NCBI RefSeq assembly: GCF_004010955.1
Contig: NZ_CP025227.1
Location: forward strand, 744,001 to 808,000
Direction: 5' to 3'
Origin: Actinomyces wuliandei
Lineage (GTDB): Bacteria > Actinomycetota > Actinomycetes > Actinomycetales > Actinomycetaceae
DNA: 64,000 nt
Numbering within the stretch: the stretch's first letter is position 1; each line of letters opens with the position of its first letter. The notes beneath the pieces are model-generated. The model was not told the DNA's origin. It made no database searches and was given only the letters and a program-made list of their open reading frames with translations. The translations under genes and the position numbers were made by a program. Below, piece after piece: positions 15,461-27,586 of the stretch.

Positions 15461-16272
15461 GTACCGGGACCGCTGCGACCCGCGCCGAGGTCCGGGCCGC
15501 CTGGGCGCCGGTGCTGGCCGCCGCAGGGGCTCAGGGGCAGGGCCTGGGGCGCCAGATCCTGGACGTGGCCCACCAGGTTGCTGCCTCCCCCCTGCGGGGG
15601 CCGCTCACGGACCCGGGGCGCGCAGGGCAGGACAAGGCGGACCTGGCCTCACGGCTCTTCCAGGGGCGGGTGGACGAGCGCGTGGTGGAGTTGCTGTGCT
15701 CCATGGCGCGGCGGCGCTGGTCGCAGCCGGTGGACATCATCTCCGCCCTCCACGACCTCGGTATCGAGGCGCTCCTGGCTGGTGCCCGTGCTGACGGCAC
15801 CGTGGGCAGCATCGAGCGTGAGATCTTCGGTGTCCTGGAGCAGCTGGCAGCCGCTCCCGAGCTCCGGGAGGCCCTGGACCCCTCCCGGCGTACCACCACC
15901 GAGGCCCGGGTGCGGCTGGCCGAGCAGGTCTTCGCCTCCCGCCTGTCCGCCCCGGCGATGAGCCTGCTGCGCTGGTGTGTGCGGCACCGTGCTGAAGGGG
16001 GGACCCAGCGCAACCTGAGACGTGTGGTGGAGAGGGCTGCCGCTGCCCAGCACCGCGCCATCGCAGACGTGGTCACCGCCCAGCCCCTGAGCACGCAGCA
16101 GGAGGCCCGTCTGCGCTCCATCCTCACCCGCCGCCTGGGCACCGACGTCGAGCTGAGCACCGAGGTCGACCCCGCAGTCATCGGTGGCATGCGCATCACG
16201 GTCAAGGACCACGTCCTGGACCGCACAGTTGCCAGCACCATCGCCGACCTGCGCCAGCGGCTCACGGGCTGA
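15457..16272 (+). CDS. atpH: F-type ATP synthase subunit delta
   Basis: 271 residues, the longer form usual in actinobacteria. The N-terminal helical domain binds the tip of alpha; the C-terminal part ([20 protein letters not shown], then [18 protein letters not shown]) is the conserved OSCP/delta signature. It joins the b stalk to F1. Coupled to atpF by a 4-base overlap; a 125-base gap precedes atpA. Confidence 0.93.
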   Translation: MSTGTAATRAEVRAAWAPVLAAAGAQGQGLGRQILDVAHQVAASPLRGPLTDPGRAGQDKADLASRLFQGRVDERVVELLCSMARRRWSQPVDIISALHDLGIEALLAGARADGTVGSIEREIFGVLEQLAAAPELREALDPSRRTTTEARVRLAEQVFASRLSAPAMSLLRWCVRHRAEGGTQRNLRRVVERAAAAQHRAIADVVTAQPLSTQQEARLRSILTRRLGTDVELSTEVDPAVIGGMRITVKDHVLDRTVASTIADLRQRLTG

Positions 16273-16397
16273 TCGATCGTGGTTCTACCGGTCCCAGCGC
16301 GCCGTGCCCCTGCCACGAGCCTGGACGCGGACGCGTCCACCCGGCGGGAGCGCTCCACCCCGCACACACAGCACCCACTCACCCAAGGAGACGACAG

Positions 16398-18029
16398 ATG
16401 GCAGAGCTGACCATCAGGCCCGAGGAGATCCGTTCGGCCCTCGCCGAGTTCGCCGCGTCCTACAGGCCCGCGCAGGTGGCCGCAGAGGAGGTCGGGCGCG
16501 TCGTCTTCGCCGCTGACGGCATCGCGCACGTCGAGGGCCTGCCCGGAGTCATGGCCAACGAGCTGCTGACCTTTGAGGACGGGACCGCCGGGTTGGCCAT
16601 GAACCTGGAGGAGCGCCGGATCGGCGTGGTCGTCCTGGGTGGCTTCGACGGTATCGACGAGGGGCAGGTAGTGCGCCGCACCGGCGAGGTACTCTCTGTG
16701 CCGGTAGGTGACGCCTTCCTGGGGCGCGTGGTCGACCCCTTGGGACGGCCGATCGACGGCCTGGGTGAGATCGCCGCGCAGACACGGCGCGCCCTGGAGC
16801 TCCAGGCACCCGGCGTCATGGCCCGCAAGTCCGTCCACGAGCCGCTTCAGACCGGCTTGAAGGCCATCGACTCGATGATCCCCGTCGGCCGCGGCCAGCG
16901 CCAGCTTGTCATCGGCGACCGCCAGACCGGCAAGACCGCCATCGCCCTGGACACCATCCTCAACCAGAAGGCAGCCTGGGACACCGGTGACCCCGCCCAG
17001 CAGGTGCGCTGCATCTACGTGGCCACCGGGCAGAAGGGCTCCACCATCGCCTCCGTGCGCGCCACCCTGGAGGAGCACGGCGCCTTGGAGTACACCACTA
17101 TCGTCGCCTCCCCGGCCTCCGACCCGGCGGGCTTCAAGTACCTCTCGCCCTACACCGGGTCGGCCATCGGCCAGCACTGGATGTACCAGGGCAGGCACGT
17201 GCTCATCGTCTTCGATGACCTGTCCAAGCAGGCGGAGGCCTACCGGGCTGTGTCCCTGCTGCTGCGTCGCCCCCCGGGCCGTGAGGCCTACCCCGGTGAC
17301 GTCTTCTACCTCCACTCCCGTCTGCTGGAGCGCTGCGCCAAGCTCTCCGACGAGCTCGGTGCCGGCTCGATGACCGGCCTGCCGCTCATCGAGACCAAGG
17401 CCAACGACGTCTCCGCCTACATCCCCACCAACGTCATCTCCATCACCGACGGGCAGATCTTCCTCCAGTCCGACCTGTTCAACGCCGACCAGCGCCCTGC
17501 CGTGGACGTGGGCATCTCCGTGTCGCGCGTAGGGGGCGCGGCGCAGGTGAAGGCCATGAAGAAGGTAGCGGGAACCCTCAAGATCACCCTGGCGCAGTAC
17601 CGCTCTATGCAGGCCTTTGCCATGTTCGCCTCCGACCTGGACGCCACCACCCGGGCCCAGCTCACCCGAGGGGAGCGCCTCATGGAGCTGCTCAAGCAGC
17701 CCCAGCACACGCCCTACCCCGTCGAGGAGCAGGTGGCCTCAGTGTGGACGGGGACCAACGGCTACCTGGACGACCTGGAGGTCTCCGAGGTCCTCCCCTT
17801 CGAGGCCTCCCTCCTGGACCACCTGCGACGCCGCACCACCGTGCTGGAGACGATCCGCACCACGGGCGACCTGGACGAGGAGACCGAGGAGGCGCTGCGC
17901 CAGGCGGTGGAGTCCTTCCGCACCTCCTACGTCGCCGACGGCCAGGTGCTCGGTGCCCAGGCCTCCGGTCCGCAGGCACCCAGCCCTGCCGAGCGCACCC
18001 ACGAGCGGCTCGTGGTCAGGAGGGACTGA
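16398..18029 (+). CDS. atpA: F-type ATP synthase subunit alpha
   Basis: 543 residues from ATG with AAGGAGA upstream. Non-catalytic nucleotide-binding subunit of F1. Walker A is GDRQTGKT (173-180); [16 protein letters not shown] is the Walker B region and [20 protein letters not shown] the alpha signature. The C-terminal extension of about 30 residues ([18 protein letters not shown]) is typical of actinobacterial alpha subunits. Followed closely by atpG. Confidence 0.97.
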   Translation: MAELTIRPEEIRSALAEFAASYRPAQVAAEEVGRVVFAADGIAHVEGLPGVMANELLTFEDGTAGLAMNLEERRIGVVVLGGFDGIDEGQVVRRTGEVLSVPVGDAFLGRVVDPLGRPIDGLGEIAAQTRRALELQAPGVMARKSVHEPLQTGLKAIDSMIPVGRGQRQLVIGDRQTGKTAIALDTILNQKAAWDTGDPAQQVRCIYVATGQKGSTIASVRATLEEHGALEYTTIVASPASDPAGFKYLSPYTGSAIGQHWMYQGRHVLIVFDDLSKQAEAYRAVSLLLRRPPGREAYPGDVFYLHSRLLERCAKLSDELGAGSMTGLPLIETKANDVSAYIPTNVISITDGQIFLQSDLFNADQRPAVDVGISVSRVGGAAQVKAMKKVAGTLKITLAQYRSMQAFAMFASDLDATTRAQLTRGERLMELLKQPQHTPYPVEEQVASVWTGTNGYLDDLEVSEVLPFEASLLDHLRRRTTVLETIRTTGDLDEETEEALRQAVESFRTSYVADGQVLGAQASGPQAPSPAERTHERLVVRRD

Positions 18030-18030
18030 C

Positions 18031-20468
<2,438 letters not shown>

Positions 20469-20495
20469 GCAGGGCACCGGACGGGAGGAGGAGCC

Positions 20496-20819
20496 ATGGC
20501 ACTGGGCGCGCTGAGCATCAAGGTGGTCTCGCCCTCCGGGCACCTGTGGTCTGGTGACGCTGCGCGGCTGTCGGTCCCGCTGGTAGACGGTGAGATGGGC
20601 GTCCTGCCGGGGCGGCAACCGATCCTGGCCGTGGTCGGCTCCGGGCTGGTGCGGATCGCAGCCAGCCCGGATGTCGGTGACGGTCGGGGTGACAGTCCGG
20701 GTGAGGCGTCAGGTGACAGCTCGCTGGTGTTGATCAGGGTCACGGGCGGTTTCTGCTCGGTGGACCATGACACTGTCACTATCGCTGCGGACGAGGCGGT
20801 CATGGAGCCGGGGGCCTGA
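20496..20819 (+). CDS. atpC: F-type ATP synthase subunit epsilon
   Basis: 107 residues, preceded by GGGAGGAGGA. The beta-sandwich domain (LSIKVVSPSGHLWSGDAARL, VDGEMGVLPGRQPILAVV) is complete; the C-terminal helical hairpin is absent, as is common in actinobacteria. A Gly/Asp/Ser-rich insertion (about 55-75) lies before the last strands. Last structural atp gene; DUF2550 follows 2 bases later. Confidence 0.92.
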   Translation: MALGALSIKVVSPSGHLWSGDAARLSVPLVDGEMGVLPGRQPILAVVGSGLVRIAASPDVGDGRGDSPGEASGDSSLVLIRVTGGFCSVDHDTVTIAADEAVMEPGA

Positions 20820-20821
20820 GT

Positions 20822-21229
20822 ATGGCGGTGCACGCGTGGACCGTGGCGGCGGTCGTCGTCCTGGTCGTCGCGCTGCTGACTGCCTGCTTCCTGGTGCGCG
20901 TGCGCTACCTGGCTGGCCAGGTGGGCTCCTTCGAGTGCGCCTGGCGTCCCCAGGGTGGGAGCCACTGGCTGAGCGGCGTGGCCTCCTTCCGCAGCGGGTC
21001 CCTGAACTGGTACCGGTTGATGTCGCTGTCCCCGCGACCCTCGCGATCCTTTGCGCGCCGTGAGCTGGAGCTGGTGGGCGCCCACCGTCGCCGGGCGCAG
21101 GGCCGCGTGGTGGAGGTGTCCTGCCAGGACGCCTCGGGGCACTACGACCTGGCGATGATGGAGGACTCCTACGCAGCGCTGGTGGCCTGGGTGGAGGCTG
21201 CCGCGCCCCAGCAGCCCCGCCTGTTCTGA
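20822..21229 (+). CDS. DUF2550 family protein
   Basis: 135 residues: one N-terminal membrane helix (about 7-26, TVAAVVVLVVALLTACFLVR) and a cytoplasmic domain with YRLMSLSPRPSRSFARRELE. Actinobacteria regularly carry a DUF2550 gene just after atpC, which supports the call. The function is unknown. Confidence 0.8.
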   Translation: MAVHAWTVAAVVVLVVALLTACFLVRVRYLAGQVGSFECAWRPQGGSHWLSGVASFRSGSLNWYRLMSLSPRPSRSFARRELELVGAHRRRAQGRVVEVSCQDASGHYDLAMMEDSYAALVAWVEAAAPQQPRLF

Positions 21230-21310
21230 TCCTGGTCCTCCCCGGGACGCCCCGCTGCCTGCCTGTGTCCACCCCACGCTGGTGCTCCTGGTGCGCAGGC
21301 GCAGCAGGCC

Positions 21311-22804
21311 CTAGCCCCTGGCTCTGGTCGCCCGGACCGAGACCACGTGGACCAGGTGCTCCAACGGTCCCCGGGCGAAGACCGCGAACCAGGCCATGGC
21401 GAAGGCGCAGGCCCCGGCCGCCATGGACGCCCACAGCAGGTTGGACTCTCCGTACGCCAGGGAGGTGGAGCGCAGCATCCAGAACACCACCAGGTGGCCG
21501 CAGTAGACCGTCAGGGACATGGACCCGGCAGCCGCCAGGGGTGCCAGGAGGTAGCGGGCGCGGCGAGCCACCAGCTGGGCCACGGCGATGACCACCATCG
21601 CCACGCCGGCTGAGCCGATGACCTCGAAAGGGGATCCGGAGTGGGGTTCGGTTGTGGCCAGGTATCTCAGCTCTGGCAAGGAGATCGTCGGCTCTGTGGA
21701 CAGTGCGCCCTTGCTCAGGACGCTACTGTCTGCCGTCCCCGGCTCAGGGATCCCAGAACCTTCAGGCCCATCTGGGACGGCGTCCTTCCAGGAGTTCGAC
21801 CCGGCGGGAAGGCTGCTGCCCGGGTCGTTGACGACCAGGGAGGACGACAGCTCACTAGCGGAGAAGCACTCGGCAGGGTCGGCCGGGCTGACAAGGTGGA
21901 AGGTCTCCGGAAACTCGGGGTTGACAACCTGCGAGAGCGCCCATCCTGAGCCGTAGCCGATAACTGCGCACAGCAGGCCGGCTCCCGCCAGCCGTCTCAG
22001 GTTGGCGCCGCGGGACCAGTCCAGCCGGGACAGTCCCAGGCCTAGGAAGATGAAGGCCATCCACACCACACCCGGGTAGGTTCCGGTGACGAAGAAGTCC
22101 GTGACGGCGTTGTTGCCGTCGCCCATGGGCGGATGGAGGGTGAGCCCCAGCTCCTGGGCGAGGGCCGGTAGACCGACGGAGACGACGCCGCCGGTGAGCG
22201 CGCAGGCTCCTGCCAGCAGGAACAGGCGCGAGGGGCGCACACGCAGGAACGGGATCCCCAGCACCAGCCAGGCTGCGTAGAAGCCGAGAATGATCGCTAC
22301 CGGCGTGCCCAGCCAGGACATGACTGCGGCCAGGACCAGGAGCATGGCGCTGCGCACCATGAGCCGCAGCCGGGTGCGCACCAGTCGCTCACCCCTGTGC
22401 GGGTTCCTGCCTCCTGACATGAGGCCCAGGGAGAACCCGGCGATAGTGGCGAAGAGGATGGAGGACCGTCCGTGGCTCTGGTTGAGCAGGCCCGGCAGCG
22501 TGGTCAGCCCGCAGGTGGTGAAGGCTGCGTGCGCCGCCATCATGCCGATGAGTGCCAGTCCGCGGGCGGCGTCCAGCCCGGTAAGACGGTTGGGGCCAGC
22601 CGTGCCGGTGAGATAGGCGCCCTGGCGCCGTGGCAGGCGCCAGGAGTAGTACGCGGTGTCGCGGGGGCTGGGCGTTGCCGACGTGTCAGATCCTGCCGGG
22701 CCAGCCCAGTACGCAGGGTTGGCGGGACCAGGGCGCTGTGGGCTGCCGCCGTCATCGTGAGCGGGAGACTCAGGGGCGGGGGGAGCAGGGGGAGCATCTG
22801 TCAT
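21311..22804 (-). CDS. Multi-pass membrane protein, acyltransferase/DUF418-like
   Basis: About 497 residues from ATG 22804. An 80-residue Pro/Ser-rich start precedes GLDAARGLALIGMMAAHAAF, the first helix of heparan-alpha-glucosaminide N-acetyltransferase/DUF418-type proteins; about ten helices follow. The C-terminus (MSLTVYCGHLVVFWMLRSTS, then WFAVFARGPLEHLVHVVS) fits DUF418. An extra-long polar loop of about 90 residues (around 330-420) is unusual. Such proteins are thought to acylate or transport cell-envelope glycans. It is convergent with the atp operon. Confidence 0.65.
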   Translation of the reverse strand: MTDAPPAPPAPESPAHDDGGSPQRPGPANPAYWAGPAGSDTSATPSPRDTAYYSWRLPRRQGAYLTGTAGPNRLTGLDAARGLALIGMMAAHAAFTTCGLTTLPGLLNQSHGRSSILFATIAGFSLGLMSGGRNPHRGERLVRTRLRLMVRSAMLLVLAAVMSWLGTPVAIILGFYAAWLVLGIPFLRVRPSRLFLLAGACALTGGVVSVGLPALAQELGLTLHPPMGDGNNAVTDFFVTGTYPGVVWMAFIFLGLGLSRLDWSRGANLRRLAGAGLLCAVIGYGSGWALSQVVNPEFPETFHLVSPADPAECFSASELSSSLVVNDPGSSLPAGSNSWKDAVPDGPEGSGIPEPGTADSSVLSKGALSTEPTISLPELRYLATTEPHSGSPFEVIGSAGVAMVVIAVAQLVARRARYLLAPLAAAGSMSLTVYCGHLVVFWMLRSTSLAYGESNLLWASMAAGACAFAMAWFAVFARGPLEHLVHVVSVRATRARG

Positions 22805-23037
22805 GGCGCAAGTTTGCTGCGGCAGCGTCTCGCAGCGCGTCCGCCCCGAGGATGACCCGGCTCGTGCGGACTTCCTCCTCCGGGGCCAGATAGGCGTGGT
22901 GGCCTGCGGTCCCGTGTGGCTGGGCACGATCCTGTGCGGCCGTGTCGTGCCGGTAGCGGGCAGCCCGACCCGGCTGGTGTCCGGGTTCGGCGCGCGCTGC
23001 GCCCAGGCCTGCCAGCCTGAGCCGTTACAGTGTCAGG

Positions 23038-23733
23038 GTGCGTCTTGTCATCGCCTCCTGCTCCGTGGACTACTCCGGCCGCCTGGACGCCCATCTGCCC
23101 CGGGCCAGGCGGCTCCTCATGCTCAAGGCCGACGGGTCGGTCCTGGTCCACTCTGACGGAGGCTCCTACAAGCCCCTGAACTGGATGACCGCTCCTGCTC
23201 GCCTCACTGTCACCGACCCCGGCCCGCAGGACGCGCAGGATGGTGTCACCCAGGTCTGGCAGGTCCAGGCCACCAAGACCGACGACCGGCTGGTTATCCG
23301 CGTCTACGAGGTGTTGTCTGACGTCACCCAGGAGCTGGGGCCGGACCCGGGCCTGACCAAGGACGGGGTGGAGTCCCACCTCCAGCAGCTGCTGGCCGAG
23401 CAGGTCGAGCTGCTGGGACCCGGGCACCGCCTGGTGCGCCGGGAGTATCCCACTGCCATCGGCCCGGTCGACCTCCTGGTCAAGGCTCCAGACGGCACGT
23501 CTGTGGCCGTGGAGGTCAAGCGCGTAGGCGGGATCGACGGGGTCGAGCAGCTGACCCGCTACCTGGAGCTGCTGGAACGCGACCCGCTGCTGTCACCAGT
23601 GCACGGGGTGTTCGCGGCGCAGACGATCAGGCCCCAGGCCCGGGTGCTGGCCCAGGACCGGGGGATCCGGTGCGTCGTGCTCGACTACGACGCCATGCGC
23701 GGCCTGGACGACTCCTCCGCCCGGCTGTTCTGA
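23038..23733 (+). CDS. nucS: Endonuclease NucS (mismatch-specific)
   Basis: 231 residues. NucS/EndoMS cuts both strands at mismatches and replaces MutS/MutL in many actinobacteria. The N-terminal domain begins [15 protein letters not shown]. The RecB-like nuclease motif is visible as GPVDLLVK, then [20 protein letters not shown] (Asp, Glu, Lys). The C-terminal LF end matches the PCNA/beta-clamp-binding tail of this family. TACAGT (23026-23031) is 6 bases before the GTG, so it is probably leaderless. nucS near the atp operon is a conserved actinobacterial arrangement. Confidence 0.93.
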   Translation: MRLVIASCSVDYSGRLDAHLPRARRLLMLKADGSVLVHSDGGSYKPLNWMTAPARLTVTDPGPQDAQDGVTQVWQVQATKTDDRLVIRVYEVLSDVTQELGPDPGLTKDGVESHLQQLLAEQVELLGPGHRLVRREYPTAIGPVDLLVKAPDGTSVAVEVKRVGGIDGVEQLTRYLELLERDPLLSPVHGVFAAQTIRPQARVLAQDRGIRCVVLDYDAMRGLDDSSARLF

Positions 23734-23739
23734 CACGTC

Positions 23740-25038
23740 ATGCCTGCCCGCGCCACAGCCGCCCCACGCGAGATGTCCTACCTGCGTATCGCCGCCCAGG
23801 GGCTTGTCCCTGCCACGAGTGCCCCCGACGTTGTCGAGGCGGTGCGACGCCAGCTGGCTGTCCAGGGCCAGCAGGTCTCCTCTGTCCCGCACGCGCTTGT
23901 CGTGCGTGTCCGGGGTGCGGTGCGCTCCGACGTTGACGCGGCTTTCGCGGCGGGTCACCTGGTGCGCTCCTGGCCCATGCGTGGCACCGCCCATATCACC
24001 ACGGCCTCCGACCACCACTGGCTGCGTGTGGCGCTTATGCACCGCACTGACGCGTGGACGCGCTCCAGCACGCAGCGTCTCGGGATCAACGACGCCGTGC
24101 TGGCGCGTGCGGCCGACACCGCCTTGGGGCTCCTCGCTAAGCATGGGCCAGTGACACGGGCCGAGCTTGTCAGTGCCTGGGCGGACGCGGGTCTGGTCAC
24201 GGCTGCAGTGCCTACTGACTTCTTTGCCTCCGGGGCAGGGCGACGGCGCCACCTGCTCGTGCGGCTCCACCGCGAGGGTGTGCTGGCCCAGGGGCCAAGG
24301 CGGGGCAACGAGCACCTTGTCGTGGACGCCCGCAGCCTTCCCGGCGCACAGACGGGGCCAGGCGGCACGGGAGGCGGCGCCCGGGGGACTGGCGGGTACC
24401 GGGCCGCGCTGGCGGAGATCGCCCGTAGGTACGTGACCTCTCACGGGCCGGTTAGTGCTGCCGACCTTGCCCGGTGGACCACGCTGCCGGTCAGAGAGTG
24501 CCTCCAGGCGCTCGAGGACGCTGTCGAGGTCACCACCGCTGCCGGGTACCGGGCTGACCCGGCGACTGCACGGGTACCTCTTGCCCGGGCGAGGGTGAGG
24601 GGTGGCCTGCGAGGAGCAGTCGAGGTCTGGGGTGCCCAGGGCGCTTCTGGCAACCGGGACGCAGGCCCTCGGGAGGGCGGTTTCTTGGTGGCGCCGAGCG
24701 ACCGGGCGCGGGTCCGCTACCTGCGTGCCGACCTGCCCGAGCTGCTGGAGTCCAGCCGTCGTGCCGCCGGGCGGACCCTGTTCCTGCCCTCTTTCGACGA
24801 GCTGCACGTGGGGTACAAGGACCGCCTGTGCCTGACCGACGTGGCTGGGGAGGCGCTGATATGCCCGTCTTCCAACGGCATGTTCCGTCCTCTGCTGGTG
24901 GACCGGGGGCGCCTGGTCGCGGTGCGCCCTGCCGGTGAGGGTCTGCTGTGGTTGGACGGGCAGGCTCCGTCCGCCCGTCTGGAGCGTGACGTGGAGCGAG
25001 TGGTTGCGCACGTCCAGCGGCGCCTGGCTCAGGTCTAG
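23740..25038 (+). CDS. AlkZ-like winged-helix DNA glycosylase (HTH_42/YcaQ family)
   Basis: 432 residues starting 6 bases after nucS. Tandem winged-helix protein of the AlkZ/YcaQ family, some of which unhook interstrand crosslinks or remove alkylated bases. The N-terminus has VQGQQVSSVPHALVVRVRG with a QxQ motif (42-44) in the place of the AlkZ catalytic motif. Further family marks are WPMRGTAHITTASDHHWLR and FLPSFDELHVGYKDR near the C-terminus. A Gly-rich loop near residues 205-222 looks like an insertion. Pairing with nucS suggests a DNA-repair unit, which is inference; substrate unknown. Confidence 0.75.
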   Translation: MPARATAAPREMSYLRIAAQGLVPATSAPDVVEAVRRQLAVQGQQVSSVPHALVVRVRGAVRSDVDAAFAAGHLVRSWPMRGTAHITTASDHHWLRVALMHRTDAWTRSSTQRLGINDAVLARAADTALGLLAKHGPVTRAELVSAWADAGLVTAAVPTDFFASGAGRRRHLLVRLHREGVLAQGPRRGNEHLVVDARSLPGAQTGPGGTGGGARGTGGYRAALAEIARRYVTSHGPVSAADLARWTTLPVRECLQALEDAVEVTTAAGYRADPATARVPLARARVRGGLRGAVEVWGAQGASGNRDAGPREGGFLVAPSDRARVRYLRADLPELLESSRRAAGRTLFLPSFDELHVGYKDRLCLTDVAGEALICPSSNGMFRPLLVDRGRLVAVRPAGEGLLWLDGQAPSARLERDVERVVAHVQRRLAQV

Positions 25039-25079
25039 GTCGGCGCCTGGGCGGGGCTGGCTGCTGTTGGCCGTACAGG

Positions 25080-25302
25080 GCTGCACATCTTCACCTGTCC
25101 TGATGGAGTGGGATGCCAGCTGCGGAGCGATAGGCCCGCAGAGTTACGCCGTTCTGCTCCTGCGACAAGTTGCGTGCACAAGTTGATAATGTGCGCCGCT
25201 GTTGGTTCTGCACATTTTCAGCCTGCTGTGTCAGGACGGGGGCACGAAACTCTGCGGATCATGGCCGGAACGAGATGCCTCAGAGGCCTGAAGATGTGCA
25301 GC
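25080..25302. repeat. Nested inverted repeats of the 13-bp motif, locus 2
   Basis: Outer arms: GCTGCACATCTTC at 25080-25092 pairs with GAAGATGTGCAGC at 25290-25302. Middle arms: CCGCAGAGTT at 25136-25145 pairs with AACTCTGCGG at 25248-25257. Inner arms: GATAATGTGC at 25185-25194 pairs (9 of 10) with GCACATTTTC at 25210-25219. The region 25039-25351 between the glycosylase gene and nagA holds nothing else I can see. Confidence 0.78.
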
Positions 25303-25351
25303 ACGGATGCAGGGAGGCGTCTCTGCTTCCTGGGAGTGCCACACTGGTGCC

Positions 25352-26611
25352 GTGAGCAACGAGAAAGTGATGACCTGCACTCATGTCCTGCGCGGCCGGG
25401 TGGTCACGCCGGAGCGGGTCATCGGCGACGGGCTTGTGGTCACCGAAGGCAGCCGCATCGCCTGGGTGGGGGAGGCCGACCGAGCTGGAAGCGCAGGTTA
25501 TGGTCAGGCCCTGGATCAGGCGGTACCTGTGCCGCAGGGCGGCTACCTGCTTCCCGGCCTGGTGGACCTCCACTGTCACGGAGGCGGGGGTGCGTCTTTC
25601 CCCGACGCGCAGACACCGGAGCAGGTCATGGTCGGTGTCATGGAGCACCGTCGCCACGGCACCACCTCGCTCGTAGCCTCCTGTGTCACAGCGGCTCCTG
25701 AGGTACTACGGCAGCGTACCCGGCTCCTCGCCCGCCTGTGCGAGGACGGTGAGCTGGCTGGTATCCACTACGAGGGCCCCTTCCTGTCGGCACGCCGCTG
25801 TGGCGCCCAGGACCCGGCTTTCATCACCGGTCCTGACACGGACCTGGTTCGTGAGCTCGCTCATCTGGCCTGCGGCCACATGGTAACCATGACCGTGGCT
25901 CCGGAGAAGCCCGGTGTCACTGGGGACGAGGGGGTCAGCGCCGCTCTTGTCAGCGCGGGGGCGCTGCCGTCATACGGGCACACTGACGCCGAGGGCGGAG
26001 CGGTACGCGCCGCCCTGGCCGACGCGGTCGCACGGATCTCCTCCCGGCGGGCCACGGGTCTGCCGGTACGCTCCCGGCGTCCCACGGTCACCCACCTGTT
26101 CAATGGGATGCCTCCTGTCCACCACCGCCGTCCGGGTCCCGTTCCTGCTTTCCTGGCGGCGGCCCGGCGCGGGGAGATCGTCCTGGAGCTGGTCGCCGAC
26201 GGAGTGCACTTGTCTACCGAGCTGGTCACCGACCTCTTTGAGGCCCTGGGGCGTGAGAGCCTCGTGCTTGTCACCGACGCCATGGCGGCTGCGGGTATGG
26301 CGGACGGGAGCTATGTGCTTGGCCCGGCTGCCGTCACGGTGGCGGATGGTGTTGCCCGGGTCACGGGTACCAGCACTATCGCCGGGGGAACTGCCCACCT
26401 CATCGACGTCGTGCGCACCACCTGGCGCGGGGGCGTGGATCTTGTGGACGCCGTCTACGCCGCCAGCCTCCAGGGGGCGAGAGTCCTGGGGGACCCGGGA
26501 GTCGGGGCGCTGGTGCCGGGTCTGCGGGCTGACGTCGTGGTCACGGACTCCTCGCTGCGCCCGGTCCGGGTGATCAGGCGCGGGCGGGAGGTGCCCGGGT
26601 GCGGCGGTTAG
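25352..26611 (+). CDS. nagA: N-acetylglucosamine-6-phosphate deacetylase
   Basis: About 419 residues. Deacetylates GlcNAc-6-phosphate to glucosamine-6-phosphate in amino-sugar use and cell-wall recycling. Amidohydrolase fold: LPGLVDLHCHGGGG with the HxH metal pair (74 and 76), HYEGPFLS, SYGHTDA, VTHLFNGMPP (the usual H-x-F/Y-N-M), ADGVH and VTDAMAAAG with the catalytic Asp. I use GTG 25352 because CACACT precedes it by 6 bases; ATG 25370 is also possible. No nagB or transporter adjoins it, so it stands alone. Confidence 0.9.
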   Translation: MSNEKVMTCTHVLRGRVVTPERVIGDGLVVTEGSRIAWVGEADRAGSAGYGQALDQAVPVPQGGYLLPGLVDLHCHGGGGASFPDAQTPEQVMVGVMEHRRHGTTSLVASCVTAAPEVLRQRTRLLARLCEDGELAGIHYEGPFLSARRCGAQDPAFITGPDTDLVRELAHLACGHMVTMTVAPEKPGVTGDEGVSAALVSAGALPSYGHTDAEGGAVRAALADAVARISSRRATGLPVRSRRPTVTHLFNGMPPVHHRRPGPVPAFLAAARRGEIVLELVADGVHLSTELVTDLFEALGRESLVLVTDAMAAAGMADGSYVLGPAAVTVADGVARVTGTSTIAGGTAHLIDVVRTTWRGGVDLVDAVYAASLQGARVLGDPGVGALVPGLRADVVVTDSSLRPVRVIRRGREVPGCGG

Positions 26612-26754
26612 TGCCGTACCGCTGCTCGGCTGGTCTTTTCCGCCCTGCTGGCCCCCGACCTGGACTGTTTCTCTTACCGCTATGACTCGCGATACCGATG
26701 TAGCGTGCGGGTGTGTCGCGGCTGTGTCACCGAGTTGGAATGTAGGGTGTTGAT

Positions 26755-27540
26755 ATGGAGTTTCTTCACATTCGCAATGCCACGGCCAGGCTGACCTATG
26801 GCGGGCAGGTATTTCTTATTGACCCGATGCTGTCACCTAAGGGTGCCCTCGACCCCTTCCCGTCGCTTCGGGGCAGTGAACGCAATCCGCTCCAGGATCT
26901 TCCGCTTCCAGCTGAGGAGGTCGTGCGTGGCATAGACGCGACTATTGTCACGCATACGCATGTAGACCACTGGGACCAGGAGGCAGCCCACTTTATTCCC
27001 AAGCAGGTGCCGGTGTTTGTCCAGAACGAGTACGACGCCGGCACCATCGCCTCCGCAGGTTTTACCGACGTGCGGGTCCTGGAGGGGACAGCGCGTCTGG
27101 GCCAGGTGGTCCTGGTTAGTGTCGAGGGTCAGCACTACGACACCCTCGAGCTGGTGCAGCCGATGATCGAGCGCACCGGCAGTGCGGACACGATGGGGGT
27201 GGTCCTCAGTGCCGAAGGGGAGCCGACCCTCTACCTCACCGGTGACACCGTCTGGTTCTCTGGAGTGGAGAAGGCCCTGGAGGTCTTTGCTCCCGACGTC
27301 GTGATAGCTAATGCTGGGGGCAACAGCATCCCCGGGGGGCGGCTGGTCCTGGACGACGCGGAGGTGACCCAGATCCACCGAGCGGTGCCTGAGGCCAGGA
27401 TCGTGGCCGTCCACATGGAGGCCCTCAACCACTGGGGCACCTCCAAGGAGCGTCTGCGCCAGGCTGCCGCCGAGCAGGGCTTCGAGGGAAGCCTCCTCAT
27501 TCCTGATGATGGCCAGTCCCTGGTTCTGCACGCCCGCTGA
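26755..27540 (+). CDS. MBL-fold metal-dependent hydrolase (UPF0173-like)
   Basis: 261 residues. Metallo-beta-lactamase fold with VTHTHVDHWD (His67, His69, Asp71, His72), a later LTGDTVW and AVHMEALNHW. Closest to the small stand-alone hydrolases annotated UPF0173 or UlaG-like; substrate unknown. The first 80 codons and the 140 bases before them are noticeably less GC-rich than the rest of the window, with codons such as TTT, ATT and CTT, which may reflect recent acquisition. Convergent with the next gene. Confidence 0.8.
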   Translation: MEFLHIRNATARLTYGGQVFLIDPMLSPKGALDPFPSLRGSERNPLQDLPLPAEEVVRGIDATIVTHTHVDHWDQEAAHFIPKQVPVFVQNEYDAGTIASAGFTDVRVLEGTARLGQVVLVSVEGQHYDTLELVQPMIERTGSADTMGVVLSAEGEPTLYLTGDTVWFSGVEKALEVFAPDVVIANAGGNSIPGGRLVLDDAEVTQIHRAVPEARIVAVHMEALNHWGTSKERLRQAAAEQGFEGSLLIPDDGQSLVLHAR

Positions 27541-27586
27541 GGGTGGACGGCTCGGTGCTGCCTCGCCCTGCCGAGGAGGCGGACTC

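Noticed and set aside
15531..17708. Very long antisense frames over atpH/atpA and over glyA (33484-35622) and glgB (48168-50363)
   Set aside because: They mirror strongly conserved genes on the other strand and are artefacts of GC-rich codon bias; their translations match no family.
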